A stretch of DNA of 36,523 bases from Acidobacteriota bacterium (GCA_014894455.1 JADBLN010000091.1:75778-112300), one strand, 5' to 3'. Shown: positions 7,949 to 16,945, counted from the first letter of the stretch. Notes: generated by a model from the letters alone, not told the origin. Numbers and translations are program-made.

Positions 7949-9262
7949 ATGAACATCGAGATTGGCATCCGCAGAGAGGATATCAACAGGTGGGAGAAAC
8001 GGGTCCCGTTGATCCCGGCTCACGCCCGGGAACTCGTCGACAGGCACCCCGTCGACATCAGGATCCAGCCCTCGGAGATCCGGGTCTTCAACGATGCGGA
8101 CTACGGCTTGGCCGGGATCCCGGTCGAGGAACACCTGTCGCCGTGCTCCGTCGTCTTCGCCCTCAAGGAGATCCCCATCGACCTCATCGAGAAAGACAAG
8201 GTCTATGTCTTTTTCTCGCACACCGCCAAGGGCCAGAGGCAGAACATGCCCATGCTCAAGCGGATGATGGACCTCGGCTGTTCCATCATCGACTACGAGA
8301 AGATGGTCGACGAAAAGGGCCGGAGGGTCCTCTATTTCGGCAATTACGCAGGGCATGCCGGGATGGTCGACACCCTCTGGGCGCTCGGCCGCCGCCTCGA
8401 TGTCGAAGGCATGGCCAACCCCTTCACCATCCTCGAGCCGACCCACCATTACAACAACCTGGTCGAGGCCAAAGAGGCCGTCGGGAAGCTGGCCTGGAAG
8501 GTCATCCGAGAAGGTCTGCCTAAGGAGCTCGGCCCCGTCGTCTTCGGATTTTTCGGGTACGGCCACGTTTCCCAGGGCGCCCAGGAGATCTTCGACATCC
8601 TGCCGGTCGAAACGGTCCGGCCGGCCGACATCCCCGAGCTCTTCGAGGGTGAGGGAGAGGCGCCCCGCAACCTCTACAAGGCCGTCTTCAAGGAAGAGGA
8701 CATGGTCAGGCCCGTCGACCCGGCCAAGCCCTTCGACCTCCATGATTATAATGCGAACCCGGAAAATTACACGCCGGTGGTCGAGAAGGTCATCCCTTAT
8801 CTCACGGCCATCGTCAACGGGATCTACTGGACCCCGAAATACCCGAAATTCGTCACCAAGGGTTTCCTGAAGACGCTATACGGTTCCGGCTCGCGGCCAA
8901 GGCTCCGGGTCGTTGGCGACATCACTTGCGACATCAACGGGTCCTTCGAGTGCACCGTCCAGGCGACGGACTCCGAGAACCCCGTCTACGTCTACGACCC
9001 GGCCGCGGACGAGCCCCTCATGGGGTTCGAAGGGAACGGCCCGGCCGTCCTGGCCATCTACAACCTGCCGGCGGAACTCCCCCTCGAATCCTCGACGTAT
9101 TTCAGCGGCAAGCTGAAAGAGTATGTCCCGGCGGTCGCCGCCGCCCATTTCGACAGGTCGTTCTCCGAGTGCGGCCTGCCGGACGTCTTGCGCAGGGCGG
9201 TCATCCTCTACCGGGGCAAACTCACCCCGGATTACGCTTATCTCAGCCGGTCCGTCGGATAG
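7949..9262 (+). CDS. lysine-ketoglutarate reductase (saccharopine-forming)
   Basis: 437-aa stand-alone homologue of the N-terminal half of eukaryotic bifunctional AASS (LKR/SDH). It likely condenses lysine with 2-oxoglutarate to saccharopine using NAD(P)H. The fold is alanine dehydrogenase/transhydrogenase-like. Recognisable family stretches are IGIRREDINRWEKRVPLIP at the N-terminus, VYVFFSHTAKGQRQNMPML, SIIDYEKMVDEKGRRVLYFG, and GFFGYGHVSQGAQEIFDILP with the nucleotide-binding glycines. Length matches the LKR half of AASS. A saccharopine dehydrogenase follows 25 bases later, which strongly supports this over a generic alanine dehydrogenase. The direction in vivo (lysine breakdown rather than synthesis) is inferred from the LKR/SDH pairing. 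ATG 7949 is supported by AAAAGG upstream. Confidence 0.85.
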   Translation: MNIEIGIRREDINRWEKRVPLIPAHARELVDRHPVDIRIQPSEIRVFNDADYGLAGIPVEEHLSPCSVVFALKEIPIDLIEKDKVYVFFSHTAKGQRQNMPMLKRMMDLGCSIIDYEKMVDEKGRRVLYFGNYAGHAGMVDTLWALGRRLDVEGMANPFTILEPTHHYNNLVEAKEAVGKLAWKVIREGLPKELGPVVFGFFGYGHVSQGAQEIFDILPVETVRPADIPELFEGEGEAPRNLYKAVFKEEDMVRPVDPAKPFDLHDYNANPENYTPVVEKVIPYLTAIVNGIYWTPKYPKFVTKGFLKTLYGSGSRPRLRVVGDITCDINGSFECTVQATDSENPVYVYDPAADEPLMGFEGNGPAVLAIYNLPAELPLESSTYFSGKLKEYVPAVAAAHFDRSFSECGLPDVLRRAVILYRGKLTPDYAYLSRSVG

Positions 9263-9287
9263 ACCGCACCGCTCCAGGGAGAAAGCC

Positions 9288-10610
9288 ATGAAGAAGATCC
9301 TCATTCTGGGCGCCGGCCTGGTGGCCGGACCGCTCGTGAAATATCTTCTCGACCAGCCGAATTTTTCGGTCGTCGTCGCCGACGTCGAAGTCGCCAGGGC
9401 CCGGAAACTCGTCGCGGGTCACCCGCGCGGTCAGGCCGAACTCCTGGACATTTCGGACAAGGCGGTGCTCGCGGCCGCGATCGGAAGGGCCGACTTGGTC
9501 GTCAGCATGGTTCCCTACACTTTCCATCCCGTCGTCGCCGCGCTCGCGGTCGAACAGGGGAAGAGCATGGTCACGGCCTCCTACGTCAGCCCGGTCATGA
9601 GGGAGCTGGACTCGCGGGCCCGGGAGAAGGGCGTCGTCCTGCTGAACGAAATGGGGCTCGACCCGGGGATCGACCACATGGAAGCCATGCGCGTCATCCA
9701 CGAGGTCCATGACTCCGGCGGTCAAGTCCTCGCCTTCACCTCGTACTGCGGCGGCCTGCCCGCCCCCGAGGCCAACACCAACCCCTTCGGCTATAAGTTC
9801 TCCTGGAGCCCGCGCGGCGTCCTGCTCGCGTCCAAGAATTCCGCCAGGTTCCTGAAGGACGGCCAGGTCGTCTCCATTCCCGCCGCCGACCTTTTTGCCA
9901 GGCCGGAAATCATCCCCATCCCCGGCCTGGGCGAGTTCGAAGGCTATCCCAACCGGGATTCGGTCCCTTACCGGGAGACCTACGGCATCCCCGAGGCCGG
10001 CACGGTCCTGCGGGGGACGCTCCGCTACCCCGGCTGGTGCGCGATTCTCAAGAAGATGGTCGAATTGGGTCTCCTCGACGAAACCCCGAAGGACCGTACC
10101 GGAGGGACGTTCCGCGGCCTCATGGCGGAGTTGGTCCAGGCGGCGCCGGGAGGCGACGTCCGCGGCGCCGTAGCCGCGCGGCTGGGCCTCGGAAGCGGTT
10201 CGGAGATCCTTTCCGGCCTGGGCTGGCTGGGGCTGTTCGAAGAAAGGAAGCTTCCGGCTGAAAAAGGTTCGGCCCTCGATAGCCTGGCCGCGCTGATGAT
10301 CGAGAAGCTCCAATATGCGGCGGGGGAGAGGGACATGATCGTCCTCCAGCACGAGTTCCTGGCCCGGACCGAATCGGGGCGGAGCGAACGGATCGTTTCG
10401 ACGCTCATCGATTACGGCGTGCCCGGGGGTGATTCGTCGATGTCCCGCACGGTCGGACTGCCGGCGGCCATCGCTGCCCGCCTCGTCCTCGAAGGGAAGA
10501 TTCGGATGGCGGGAGTCCAGGTGCCGGTCCATCCCGAGATCTACGGTCCCGTCCTCGAGGAGTTGGGGACGCTCGGGGTCCGTTTCGAGGAGAAACGCCG
10601 GGTCCTCTGA
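9288..10610 (+). CDS. saccharopine dehydrogenase (glutamate-forming)
   Basis: 440-aa homologue of yeast Lys9 and the C-terminal half of AASS; it likely oxidises saccharopine to glutamate and 2-aminoadipate semialdehyde. The N-terminal Rossmann loop ILGAGLVAGPLVKYLL is the family form. SMVPYTFHPVVAALA, LNEMGLDPGIDHMEAM and SYCGGLPAPEANTNPFGYKF are characteristic of the substrate domain. The open frame extends upstream to 9123, but ATG 9288 follows the LKR stop with AGGGAGAAAG just before it and begins exactly at the Rossmann strand. Together with the preceding gene it forms the two steps of the saccharopine route. No aminoadipate-semialdehyde dehydrogenase lies nearby. Confidence 0.9.
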   Translation: MKKILILGAGLVAGPLVKYLLDQPNFSVVVADVEVARARKLVAGHPRGQAELLDISDKAVLAAAIGRADLVVSMVPYTFHPVVAALAVEQGKSMVTASYVSPVMRELDSRAREKGVVLLNEMGLDPGIDHMEAMRVIHEVHDSGGQVLAFTSYCGGLPAPEANTNPFGYKFSWSPRGVLLASKNSARFLKDGQVVSIPAADLFARPEIIPIPGLGEFEGYPNRDSVPYRETYGIPEAGTVLRGTLRYPGWCAILKKMVELGLLDETPKDRTGGTFRGLMAELVQAAPGGDVRGAVAARLGLGSGSEILSGLGWLGLFEERKLPAEKGSALDSLAALMIEKLQYAAGERDMIVLQHEFLARTESGRSERIVSTLIDYGVPGGDSSMSRTVGLPAAIAARLVLEGKIRMAGVQVPVHPEIYGPVLEELGTLGVRFEEKRRVL

Positions 10611-10617
10611 TCATGTC

Positions 10618-11424
10618 ATGAAAAGAAAAGCCTTCGTCGCGGGCCAGTTCTATCCGGGCGACGAGGCGCGGCTTCGCCGGACGATCGGAGAGGTGTCGGG
10701 GTCTCAGGGGGCCCCGAGAAAGGCCATCGCGATCGTCTCCCCACACGCCGGCTACGTATATTCTGGACCGGTCGCCGGAGCCGTTTATTCGTCGACCGTT
10801 ATCCCCGGGACGGTCGTTATCCTCGGGCCCGGGCACAGGGAGATCGGCTCGCTCTTCGCCATCCAGAGCCGAGGGAGCTGGCTGACGCCCCTCGGCGAAA
10901 GCCCGATCGAAGCGGACCTGGCTTCGCGGATCATGAAGCGATGCGCGCTCGTCGAAGAGGACGAGCAGGCCCATCTCGGGGAGCATTCCCTGGAGGTCCA
11001 GCTGCCGTTCATCCAATACTACCGGAAGGACGCGGCCATCGTGCCTATCTGCGTTTCCCACGAAGCCGGCTACGGCGAGCTCGAGTCTCTCGGCCGGGCC
11101 CTGGCCGAGGCCATCCGCGACTCCGGGAAGGAGACGCTCATCGTGGCCAGCACGGATATGAGCCACTACGTCAGTCAGAAGACGGCCGAGAAGAAGGACA
11201 TGCTGGCCATCCGCAAGGTCCTCGACCTCGACCCGGCCGGTCTCTATGAAACGGTGACGAAGGAACGGATCTCGATGTGTGGCTACCAGCCGACCGCGGC
11301 CGCCCTGGTCGCGGCCATCGGGCTCGGCGCGTCCGGCGCCGAACTCGTCCGCTACCAAACTTCGGGCGAGACGACTGGGGATTACGCCCAAGTTGTTGGC
11401 TATGCTGGAATTATGGTCTTCTGA
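10618..11424 (+). CDS. amrB: AmmeMemoRadiSam system protein B (Memo family)
   Basis: 268-aa Memo-family protein with a fold related to nonheme-iron dioxygenases. In prokaryotes it often occurs with an AMMECR1 protein and a radical SAM enzyme (AmmeMemoRadiSam), of unproven function. Visible motifs: VAGQFYPGD, SPHAGYVYSGPVA, GPGHR, EHSLEVQLPFIQYY, STDMSHY and MCGYQPTAAAL. H43, H73 and C221 correspond to the metal-site positions of human MEMO1 (His49, His81, Cys244). ATG 10618 lies 7 bases after the saccharopine dehydrogenase stop, so it is probably cotranscribed. Neither the AMMECR1 nor the radical SAM partner is in the window, so system membership rests on the family name only. Confidence 0.88.
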   Translation: MKRKAFVAGQFYPGDEARLRRTIGEVSGSQGAPRKAIAIVSPHAGYVYSGPVAGAVYSSTVIPGTVVILGPGHREIGSLFAIQSRGSWLTPLGESPIEADLASRIMKRCALVEEDEQAHLGEHSLEVQLPFIQYYRKDAAIVPICVSHEAGYGELESLGRALAEAIRDSGKETLIVASTDMSHYVSQKTAEKKDMLAIRKVLDLDPAGLYETVTKERISMCGYQPTAAALVAAIGLGASGAELVRYQTSGETTGDYAQVVGYAGIMVF

Positions 11425-11450
11425 GCGGGGGCGCCCTGACTTTCAGTCAT

Positions 11451-11480
11451 TTGACAGCAAATCGCTTTTAATGCTATAAA
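11451..11480 (+). promoter_or_regulatory. sigma70-type promoter of the hrcA-grpE-dnaK-dnaJ operon
   Basis: Perfect TTGACA (11451-11456), 18-base spacer, TATAAA (11475-11480) preceded by TGC, an extended -10. Predicted start near 11487, with the AAGGA ribosome site of hrcA immediately after. No CIRCE inverted repeat (TTAGCACTC-N9-GAGTGCTAA) is visible around it. Confidence 0.75.
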
Positions 11481-11498
11481 AAACCCTTAAGGAATCGG

Positions 11499-12557
11499 AT
11501 GATCAGGTCTGTTTTGCGCGATAAGGATAAGATTGTCCTGACCCTCGTCATCGAGAGCTACGTCCGACACGGGCATCCGGTGAGCTCCGGGTCCATCTCC
11601 AAGACGAGACGGATCTCCGCCTCCCCGGCCACGCTTCGCAACATCATGGCCAAGCTCGAGGAGATGGGTTTCCTGTCCCAGCCGCACACGTCCGCCGGCC
11701 GGGTCCCGACCGACCTGGGCCTGCGACATTACGTCGGCGGTCTCCTGGCCGAGAAGGGCCTGCCGGAGGAGAGGGCCCCCCTTATCCAGGAGGAATTCCC
11801 CAACCGGACGGCCGACTTCGATTCCCTCCTCATCCAGGCCTGCCGGACCCTGGCCGATTACTCGGACAACCTGGGCTTCGTCATCTCCCCGCATATCTTC
11901 CGCCTCCCGTTCGAGCACCTGCGCTTCATCAAGATCTCCGACCGCAGGATTCTGGTCATCCTGGTGACCCCCTTCCACATGGTCCTGACGGAAACCTTGG
12001 AGTCGCTCTTGCCCCTGACGCAGGCCGAGCTCGATCGGGCGGCCCAGCACGTCAACCAGAATTTCCGGGGAAAGACGATCCTCTCCGTCCACGACGCCCT
12101 CCTCCGGGAACTCCCTCGTCACCGGGTCAAGTACGAGGACACGCTGAGCAAGCTCCTCGACCTGCTCAAGACCTCCATTGCCAAGGGGGAGGGAGAGAAC
12201 CGGATCTTCCTCCAGGGCACCTCCCGGCTCCTGGGCAAGGCCGAGCTCTTCGACATGGACAAGCTGCGGTCCCTTTTCGAGAACTTCGAGGAGAAAGCCG
12301 CCCTCGTCAAGCTGCTCTCGGACTTCATCAGCCTCGATCGTGTCAAGGTCCTGATCGGGTCGGAGGTCAACTTTCCGAACGTCCAGGACTGCTCCCTCGT
12401 CCTCTCCCACTACGGCTACAGCAACCAGGTCCTGGGTTCCCTGGGGATCATCGGCCCGAAACGGATCCCCTACGAGAAAATCATCCCCCTCGTCGACCGC
12501 ATGGCCAAGCGCCTGAGCCTGGCCATCACGGCCTTCGGTAGAGAGGTCAGCCTATGA
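11499..12557 (+). CDS. hrcA: heat-inducible transcription repressor HrcA
   Basis: 352-aa repressor of class I heat-shock genes; in other bacteria it binds the CIRCE operator and is kept active by GroEL. The N-terminal winged-helix region holds HPVSSGSISKTRRISASPATLRNIM as the recognition segment, followed by GFLSQPHTSAGRVPTDLGLRHY, a near-invariant HrcA signature. The C-terminal GAF-like and dimerisation parts include HYGYSNQVLGSLGIIGPKRI and KIIPLVDRMAKRLS. Full length for the family. ATG 11499 is preceded by AAGGA. It is the first gene of a compact heat-shock operon and overlaps grpE by four bases (ATGA), implying coupled translation. Confidence 0.95.
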   Translation: MIRSVLRDKDKIVLTLVIESYVRHGHPVSSGSISKTRRISASPATLRNIMAKLEEMGFLSQPHTSAGRVPTDLGLRHYVGGLLAEKGLPEERAPLIQEEFPNRTADFDSLLIQACRTLADYSDNLGFVISPHIFRLPFEHLRFIKISDRRILVILVTPFHMVLTETLESLLPLTQAELDRAAQHVNQNFRGKTILSVHDALLRELPRHRVKYEDTLSKLLDLLKTSIAKGEGENRIFLQGTSRLLGKAELFDMDKLRSLFENFEEKAALVKLLSDFISLDRVKVLIGSEVNFPNVQDCSLVLSHYGYSNQVLGSLGIIGPKRIPYEKIIPLVDRMAKRLSLAITAFGREVSL

Positions 12558-13168
12558 CGGACGAAAAAGACAAGCCCGGCGAAGAGATCGAGTTCATGCC
12601 CGCGACCCCGCCGACCGTGGAGAAGACGGAAAAAAAGGAGCCGGACGACAAGGCCGCCTCGCACGAGGGCTCCCATCACTTCAAGGAAAAGCTGAGGAAA
12701 AAAGAGGCCGAGGCGAAACATCTCAAGAAAGAGCTCGACGAGCTCAAGGAACAGTATCTCCGCAAGCTCGCCGACGCCGAGAATCTGCGCAAGCGCCTCG
12801 AGCGCGAAAAGAGCGATTACTTCCAGTACGCCCTGAGCGAGCTCCTGCTCGAGCTGCTCGCCATCTCGGACAACTTCGAACGGGCCCTCCAGAGCGCCCC
12901 CGCGGAAACGGACGGGAAGACGTTCCGGGACGGCGTCGAGCTCATCCACAGGATGCTCCAGAGCCTCCTCGTCAAGAACGGCGTCCAGCCGATCGTCCTC
13001 AAGGACCGGGCTTTCGATCCGAACCTGCATCACGCCATGACCGTAGAGGAATCCGAGGACGTCCAGGAGCCCGAGGTCGCGGAGGAACTCCAGAAGGGCT
13101 ACATGCATCACACCCGTCTCCTGCGTCCGACGCTGGTCAAGGTCCGCGTTCCGAAGAAAGGGCAATAA
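12554..13168 (+). CDS. grpE: nucleotide exchange factor GrpE
   Basis: 204-aa cochaperone that releases ADP from DnaK. The N-terminal 45 residues are charged and disordered. About 45-95 is the long dimerising coiled coil, including KEQYLRKLADAENLRKRLER, the usual GrpE core. The C-terminal beta wing contains NGVQPIVLKDRAFDPNLHHA and ends KGYMHHTRLLRPTLVKV, matching the family consensus. Start ATG overlaps the hrcA stop; dnaK starts 4 bases after the grpE stop. It is notable here because the DnaK partner lacks its lid, while GrpE contacts mainly the DnaK nucleotide-binding domain, which is intact. Confidence 0.95.
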   Translation: MTDEKDKPGEEIEFMPATPPTVEKTEKKEPDDKAASHEGSHHFKEKLRKKEAEAKHLKKELDELKEQYLRKLADAENLRKRLEREKSDYFQYALSELLLELLAISDNFERALQSAPAETDGKTFRDGVELIHRMLQSLLVKNGVQPIVLKDRAFDPNLHHAMTVEESEDVQEPEVAEELQKGYMHHTRLLRPTLVKVRVPKKGQ

Positions 13169-13172
13169 CGAC

Positions 13173-14756
13173 ATGGGACACGTCATCGGCATCGACCTCG
13201 GCACCACGTATTCCTGCATCGCCTGTCTCGAAGGCGGACGTCCGCTCGTCATCCCCAACGTGGAAGGGCTTCCCACGACGCCTTCCGTGGTTTCCTTCAC
13301 GGGTTCCGGGGAACGCCTCGTCGGGACCCTGGCCATGCGCCAGGCCGCCACCAACTCCGCCAACACCTTCTACGCGGTCAAGCGCCTCATCGGCCAGAAA
13401 TTCAACTCCCCCGAGATCCAGGAAGCTCAGAAAAGACTGCCCTACAAGCTGAAGGAGGCCCCCAACGGCGACGTCCACGTCGTCCTCGGTTCCAAGACCC
13501 TGAGCCCGCCTGAAATCTCCTCGATGGTCCTGGGTTACCTGAAGTCCTGCGCCGAATCCTTTTTCGGCGAACCGGTCTCGGACGCCGTCATCACCGTGCC
13601 GGCCCATTTCAACGACGCCCAGCGGCAGGCGACCAAGGACGCGGCCACGATCTGCGGGCTCGAGGTCCAGCGCGTGATCAACGAGCCGACGGCCGCCGGG
13701 CTCGCCTACGGGCTCGACACCAAGAAGAACGGCCTGGCCGCGGTCTTCGACCTGGGCGGAGGGACGTTCGACATCACCATCCTCGAATTCAGCGACGGCG
13801 TGTTTCATGTCCTGGCCACCAACGGCGATTCCTATCTCGGCGGCGAGGACTTCGACAATCGCATTCTGGAATGGCTCTACGAGGATTTCCTGACCGAAAC
13901 GAAGATCGACCTGAGCGCGGACAAGCTCGCGCTCCAGCGCGTGAAGGAGGCCGCGGAAAAGGCCAAGAGGGAGCTGTCGTTCACCATGGAGACGGAGATC
14001 AACCTGCCTTTCATCTCCTCCGACAAGGCCAGCTCGAAGCACATCCGCAAGGTGCTCAGCCGGCAGACCCTCGAAGCCATGACCGGCGACCTCGTCGAGC
14101 GGACGGTCCCGCGCATCGAGCAGGCGCTCGCGGACGCCCGGCTGAGCCCCGACCGGATCGCCCACGTCATCCTCGTCGGCGGCCAGACCCGGATGCCCCT
14201 GGTCCAGCAGAGGGTTACCGAGTTCTTCGGCAGGAAGCCGGAGGAACACGTCAATCCCGACGAGATCGTGGCCATGGGCGCGGCCATCCAGTCGGGGATC
14301 CTCGACGGCCAGATCCGGGATCTCGTCCTGCTTCTCGACGTCACGCCATTCGCGCTGGGGATCGAGACCGAAGGCGACGGCTACGAGAGGATCATCGAGA
14401 GGAACATGACCCTCCCGACGCACAAGGTCAAGGCCTTCACGACCGTGGAGCACAACCAGAGGCGGGTCCGCATCCATGTCCTGCAGGGCGAAGGCTTCCT
14501 GGCATCCATGAACAAATCGCTGGCCGTCTTCGAGCTCGTCGGGATCGAGCCCGCCCCGGCCGGGGTACCTCAGATCGATGTCACCTTCGAGATCAACGCC
14601 GACGGCCTGGCCCGGGTCTCGGCCAAGGATAAGGAGACCGGCCTCGAGCAGAAGGTCGAAGTCAGGCCATCCTCGGGCCTCTTGCCGACGGAGGTCGAGG
14701 AGATGCGGCGGCGGCAGACCGGCCGGGAAGTCATTAAGCTGGGGCCGAATGGCTAA
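13173..14756 (+). CDS. dnaK: DnaK-type Hsp70 lacking the C-terminal lid
   Basis: 527-aa Hsp70. The ATPase domain is complete: [13 protein letters not shown] phosphate loop, [13 protein letters not shown] and [10 protein letters not shown]. The interdomain linker [10 protein letters not shown] is canonical. The beta-sandwich substrate-binding domain is present through [20 protein letters not shown] and [18 protein letters not shown]. The sequence then diverges and stops about 15 residues later, where the helical lid (about 100 residues in usual DnaK) should begin. This is not a simple frameshift: dnaJ starts at 14749, overlapping the last 8 bases, so there is no room for a lid. A lidless Hsp70 would be expected to bind and release clients fast. 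A full-length DnaK may exist elsewhere in the genome. ATG 13173 is 4 bases after grpE with an AAAGGG site. Confidence 0.93.
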   Translation: MGHVIGIDLGTTYSCIACLEGGRPLVIPNVEGLPTTPSVVSFTGSGERLVGTLAMRQAATNSANTFYAVKRLIGQKFNSPEIQEAQKRLPYKLKEAPNGDVHVVLGSKTLSPPEISSMVLGYLKSCAESFFGEPVSDAVITVPAHFNDAQRQATKDAATICGLEVQRVINEPTAAGLAYGLDTKKNGLAAVFDLGGGTFDITILEFSDGVFHVLATNGDSYLGGEDFDNRILEWLYEDFLTETKIDLSADKLALQRVKEAAEKAKRELSFTMETEINLPFISSDKASSKHIRKVLSRQTLEAMTGDLVERTVPRIEQALADARLSPDRIAHVILVGGQTRMPLVQQRVTEFFGRKPEEHVNPDEIVAMGAAIQSGILDGQIRDLVLLLDVTPFALGIETEGDGYERIIERNMTLPTHKVKAFTTVEHNQRRVRIHVLQGEGFLASMNKSLAVFELVGIEPAPAGVPQIDVTFEINADGLARVSAKDKETGLEQKVEVRPSSGLLPTEVEEMRRRQTGREVIKLGPNG

Positions 14757-15870
14757 GAAGGATTATTACCAGGTCCTCGGCGTCGTCCGGGACGCCTCCG
14801 TCGAAGACATCAAGAAGGCCTACCGCCAACTCGCCCTGAAGCACCACCCGGACCGTAATCCCGGCAGCAAGGAGGCCGAGGAGAGGTTCAAGGAAGCGGC
14901 GGAAGCCTACAGCGTCCTGGCCGACGCCGGGAAAAGGTCCGCCTATGACCGCTTCGGGCAGGACGGCCTGCGCGGCGATGGCTTCTCCGGGTTCGACTCC
15001 TCCGTCTTCGAGGGCTTCGAAGACATCCTTGGGAATTTATTCGGGTTCAGCTTCGGCGATTTCTTCGGCGGGCGGAGCGCCGGCCGAGGCGGCCGGCGGG
15101 GGGGCCGGGACCTGGCCCTGGAGGTCGAGATCGGCCTCGAAGAGGCCGCCGCCGGGGTGGAGAGGGAGATCAAAATGAACCGGGCGGAGACCTGCCCGGC
15201 CTGCCGGGGCTCGAAACGGAAGCCGGGGACCCTGGCGACGTCGTGCCCGACCTGTGGAGGCGCGGGACAGGTCCGTTATCAACAGGGCTTCTTCACCTTG
15301 GCCAGGACCTGCCCGCGGTGCCGGGGCGGGGGAGAAGTCAACGCTTCGCCGTGCGAATCCTGCCAGGGGAAAGGGCACGTCAGGGAGAAACGCTCCCTCA
15401 AGGTCCGTATCCCGGCAGGCGTCGCGGACGGGTCGCGGCTGAGACTCGTCGGCGAGGGCGAGGCCGGAGAGGAAGGCATGCCGGCCGGGGACCTCTATGT
15501 CGTGACCCGGGTCCGCAAGCACCCCTTCTTCGAACGGGAGGCGAACGACCTCGCCTGCGAGATCGCGGTCTCCTTCACCCAGGCCGCCCTCGGCGCGCGG
15601 GTCGAGATCCCCACGCTCGAGGGGAGCGAGATCCTGAAAGTCCCGGCCGGGACCCAGCCGGGCGAGGTCATCCGCCTCAAGGGGAAGGGCATCCAGGACG
15701 TCACCGGGCGGCGGAAGGGCGACCTTTTCGTCAAGGTCCAGGTCAGGACGCCCGCAAACCTTACCAAAGACCAAAAGGTCCTGCTGACGAAACTGGCCGA
15801 AGTCCGGGGCGAGGACATCGAATCGGTCGACAAGAGCGTCATCCACCGGATGAAGAACATATTCCAGTGA
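14749..15870 (+). CDS. dnaJ: chaperone DnaJ (Hsp40, class I)
   Basis: 373-aa cochaperone that stimulates Hsp70 ATPase and delivers clients. J domain at 1-70 has the HPD triad at H33-P34-D35 (KHHPDRNPG). A Gly/Phe-rich stretch follows ([19 protein letters not shown]). The zinc region holds four CxxCxGxG-type repeats: [24 protein letters not shown] and CESCQGKG. The first departs from consensus at the final glycine, but all eight cysteines remain. The C-terminal client domains include [14 protein letters not shown] and [20 protein letters not shown] 14749 overlaps the dnaK stop, so translation is probably coupled; the open frame upstream of it is antisense-free shadow of dnaK. Confidence 0.95.
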   Translation: MAKKDYYQVLGVVRDASVEDIKKAYRQLALKHHPDRNPGSKEAEERFKEAAEAYSVLADAGKRSAYDRFGQDGLRGDGFSGFDSSVFEGFEDILGNLFGFSFGDFFGGRSAGRGGRRGGRDLALEVEIGLEEAAAGVEREIKMNRAETCPACRGSKRKPGTLATSCPTCGGAGQVRYQQGFFTLARTCPRCRGGGEVNASPCESCQGKGHVREKRSLKVRIPAGVADGSRLRLVGEGEAGEEGMPAGDLYVVTRVRKHPFFEREANDLACEIAVSFTQAALGARVEIPTLEGSEILKVPAGTQPGEVIRLKGKGIQDVTGRRKGDLFVKVQVRTPANLTKDQKVLLTKLAEVRGEDIESVDKSVIHRMKNIFQ

Positions 15871-15959
15871 GCCGTCGACGAGCGTGAGCGCGAACCAGGT
15901 TTACGTCCCCCGCATGGCGCAAGATGCGTCGCGGATCGTCCGTTTCTGGAACGAGTGAC

Positions 15960-16898
15960 ATGTTCCTCCAAGGGCAGAAAGTCGGGAAATACGAGATCAT
16001 CCGGTCCCTCGGCAGCGGCGGTTTCGGCTCCGTCTACCTGGCCAAGGATACCTGGCTCGACATCAAGGTCGCTATCAAGGTCCCCCACAAGCAGTCCGCC
16101 GAGCTCTACAAGCTCCTCAAGGAACCGCGCTTGCAGGCCGCCCTCAGCCATCCGAACATCGTCCGGATGCTGGCCGCGGAGAAGGAGAAGAGCGTCTTTT
16201 TCATGGTCATGGAGTACATCAAGGGGCCGACCTTGGAGAAGATCCTGGAAAAGGAGCGGATCCTGGGGACGGATCAGGCCATCGACTTCATCAAGCAGAT
16301 CTCCTACGGCGTCGACCATGCCCACAAGGCCAAGATCATCCACCGCGACCTCCGGCCCTCGAACATCATCGTCTCCGAGGACGGGACGGCTAAGATCACC
16401 GATTTCGGGACGTCGGCCTGGCTCAACGCGGTGCCCTACGCCTCGACGCGGATCGGCTCGCCGCCCTACATGGCGCCCGAGCAGTTCATGGGCAAGGCCG
16501 GCTACGCCGCCGACCTCTACTCTCTGGGCTGCATCTTCTACGAGATGATCATCGGTCGGCCGCCGATCTTCGACCCGGACCCGTTCAAGATCCTGGAGAT
16601 GGCCCAGCAGGGGAAGATCACCCCGCCGAGGATCAAGAACAACCGCGTCCCCAAGGAGATCGACGCCATCATCATGCGGGCCCTGGCGCCGAAGGTCGAG
16701 GACAGATACCAGAGCGCCTCCGAGATCATCCGCGATCTGTCCCTCTTCAAGGGCAAGACGCCCAAGACCTCGGAAATCGACGACATCATGCTCCGGATCA
16801 AGGCCCGGGAGCAGAAAACGACCGCCCTCTGCCGGAACTGCCGACGGCCCCTGCCCCCCAAGTCCCGCAACTGCTCTCACTGCGGAGAGAACGTCTGA
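15960..16898 (+). CDS. serine/threonine protein kinase with C-terminal zinc ribbon
   Basis: 312-aa Hanks-type kinase without membrane segments, so probably cytosolic. Kinase elements: glycine loop LGSGGFGSVY at 17-26, K40 in VAIK, catalytic loop HRDLRPSN with D130 (the usual lysine of HRDLKPxN is R132), DFG at 148-150, and activation segment GSPPYMAPEQF. After a linker the protein ends with a four-cysteine zinc ribbon, C291-x2-C294 and C305-x2-C308. ATG 15960 is chosen because it begins a few residues before the kinase fold and has GGAACGAG upstream; an in-frame ATG at 15924 lacks a ribosome site. It lies 89 bases after dnaJ in the same direction, so read-through from the heat-shock operon is possible. 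Targets are unknown. Confidence 0.88.
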   Translation: MFLQGQKVGKYEIIRSLGSGGFGSVYLAKDTWLDIKVAIKVPHKQSAELYKLLKEPRLQAALSHPNIVRMLAAEKEKSVFFMVMEYIKGPTLEKILEKERILGTDQAIDFIKQISYGVDHAHKAKIIHRDLRPSNIIVSEDGTAKITDFGTSAWLNAVPYASTRIGSPPYMAPEQFMGKAGYAADLYSLGCIFYEMIIGRPPIFDPDPFKILEMAQQGKITPPRIKNNRVPKEIDAIIMRALAPKVEDRYQSASEIIRDLSLFKGKTPKTSEIDDIMLRIKAREQKTTALCRNCRRPLPPKSRNCSHCGENV

Positions 16899-16913
16899 TA
16901 CGTTCGCAGCACC

Positions 16914-16939
16914 AACGCCGTTTTATAAAAAGCGGCGTT
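16914..16939 (+). terminator. hairpin after the kinase gene, possible terminator
   Basis: AACGCCG (16914-16920) pairs perfectly with CGGCGTT (16933-16939); the loop contains TTTT and AAAA stretches that could extend the stem with one bulged G. There is no long T-run after the stem, so it may be a weak terminator on either strand. Confidence 0.45.
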
Positions 16940-16945
16940 ATTACA

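Noticed and set aside
9243-10532. 429-codon open frame on the minus strand
   Set aside because: Antisense shadow of saccharopine dehydrogenase, whose motifs are unmistakable on the plus strand.
13137-14477. 446-codon open frame on the minus strand over dnaK
   Set aside because: Known kind of antisense open frame produced by high-GC dnaK genes; no ribosome site or recognisable domain.
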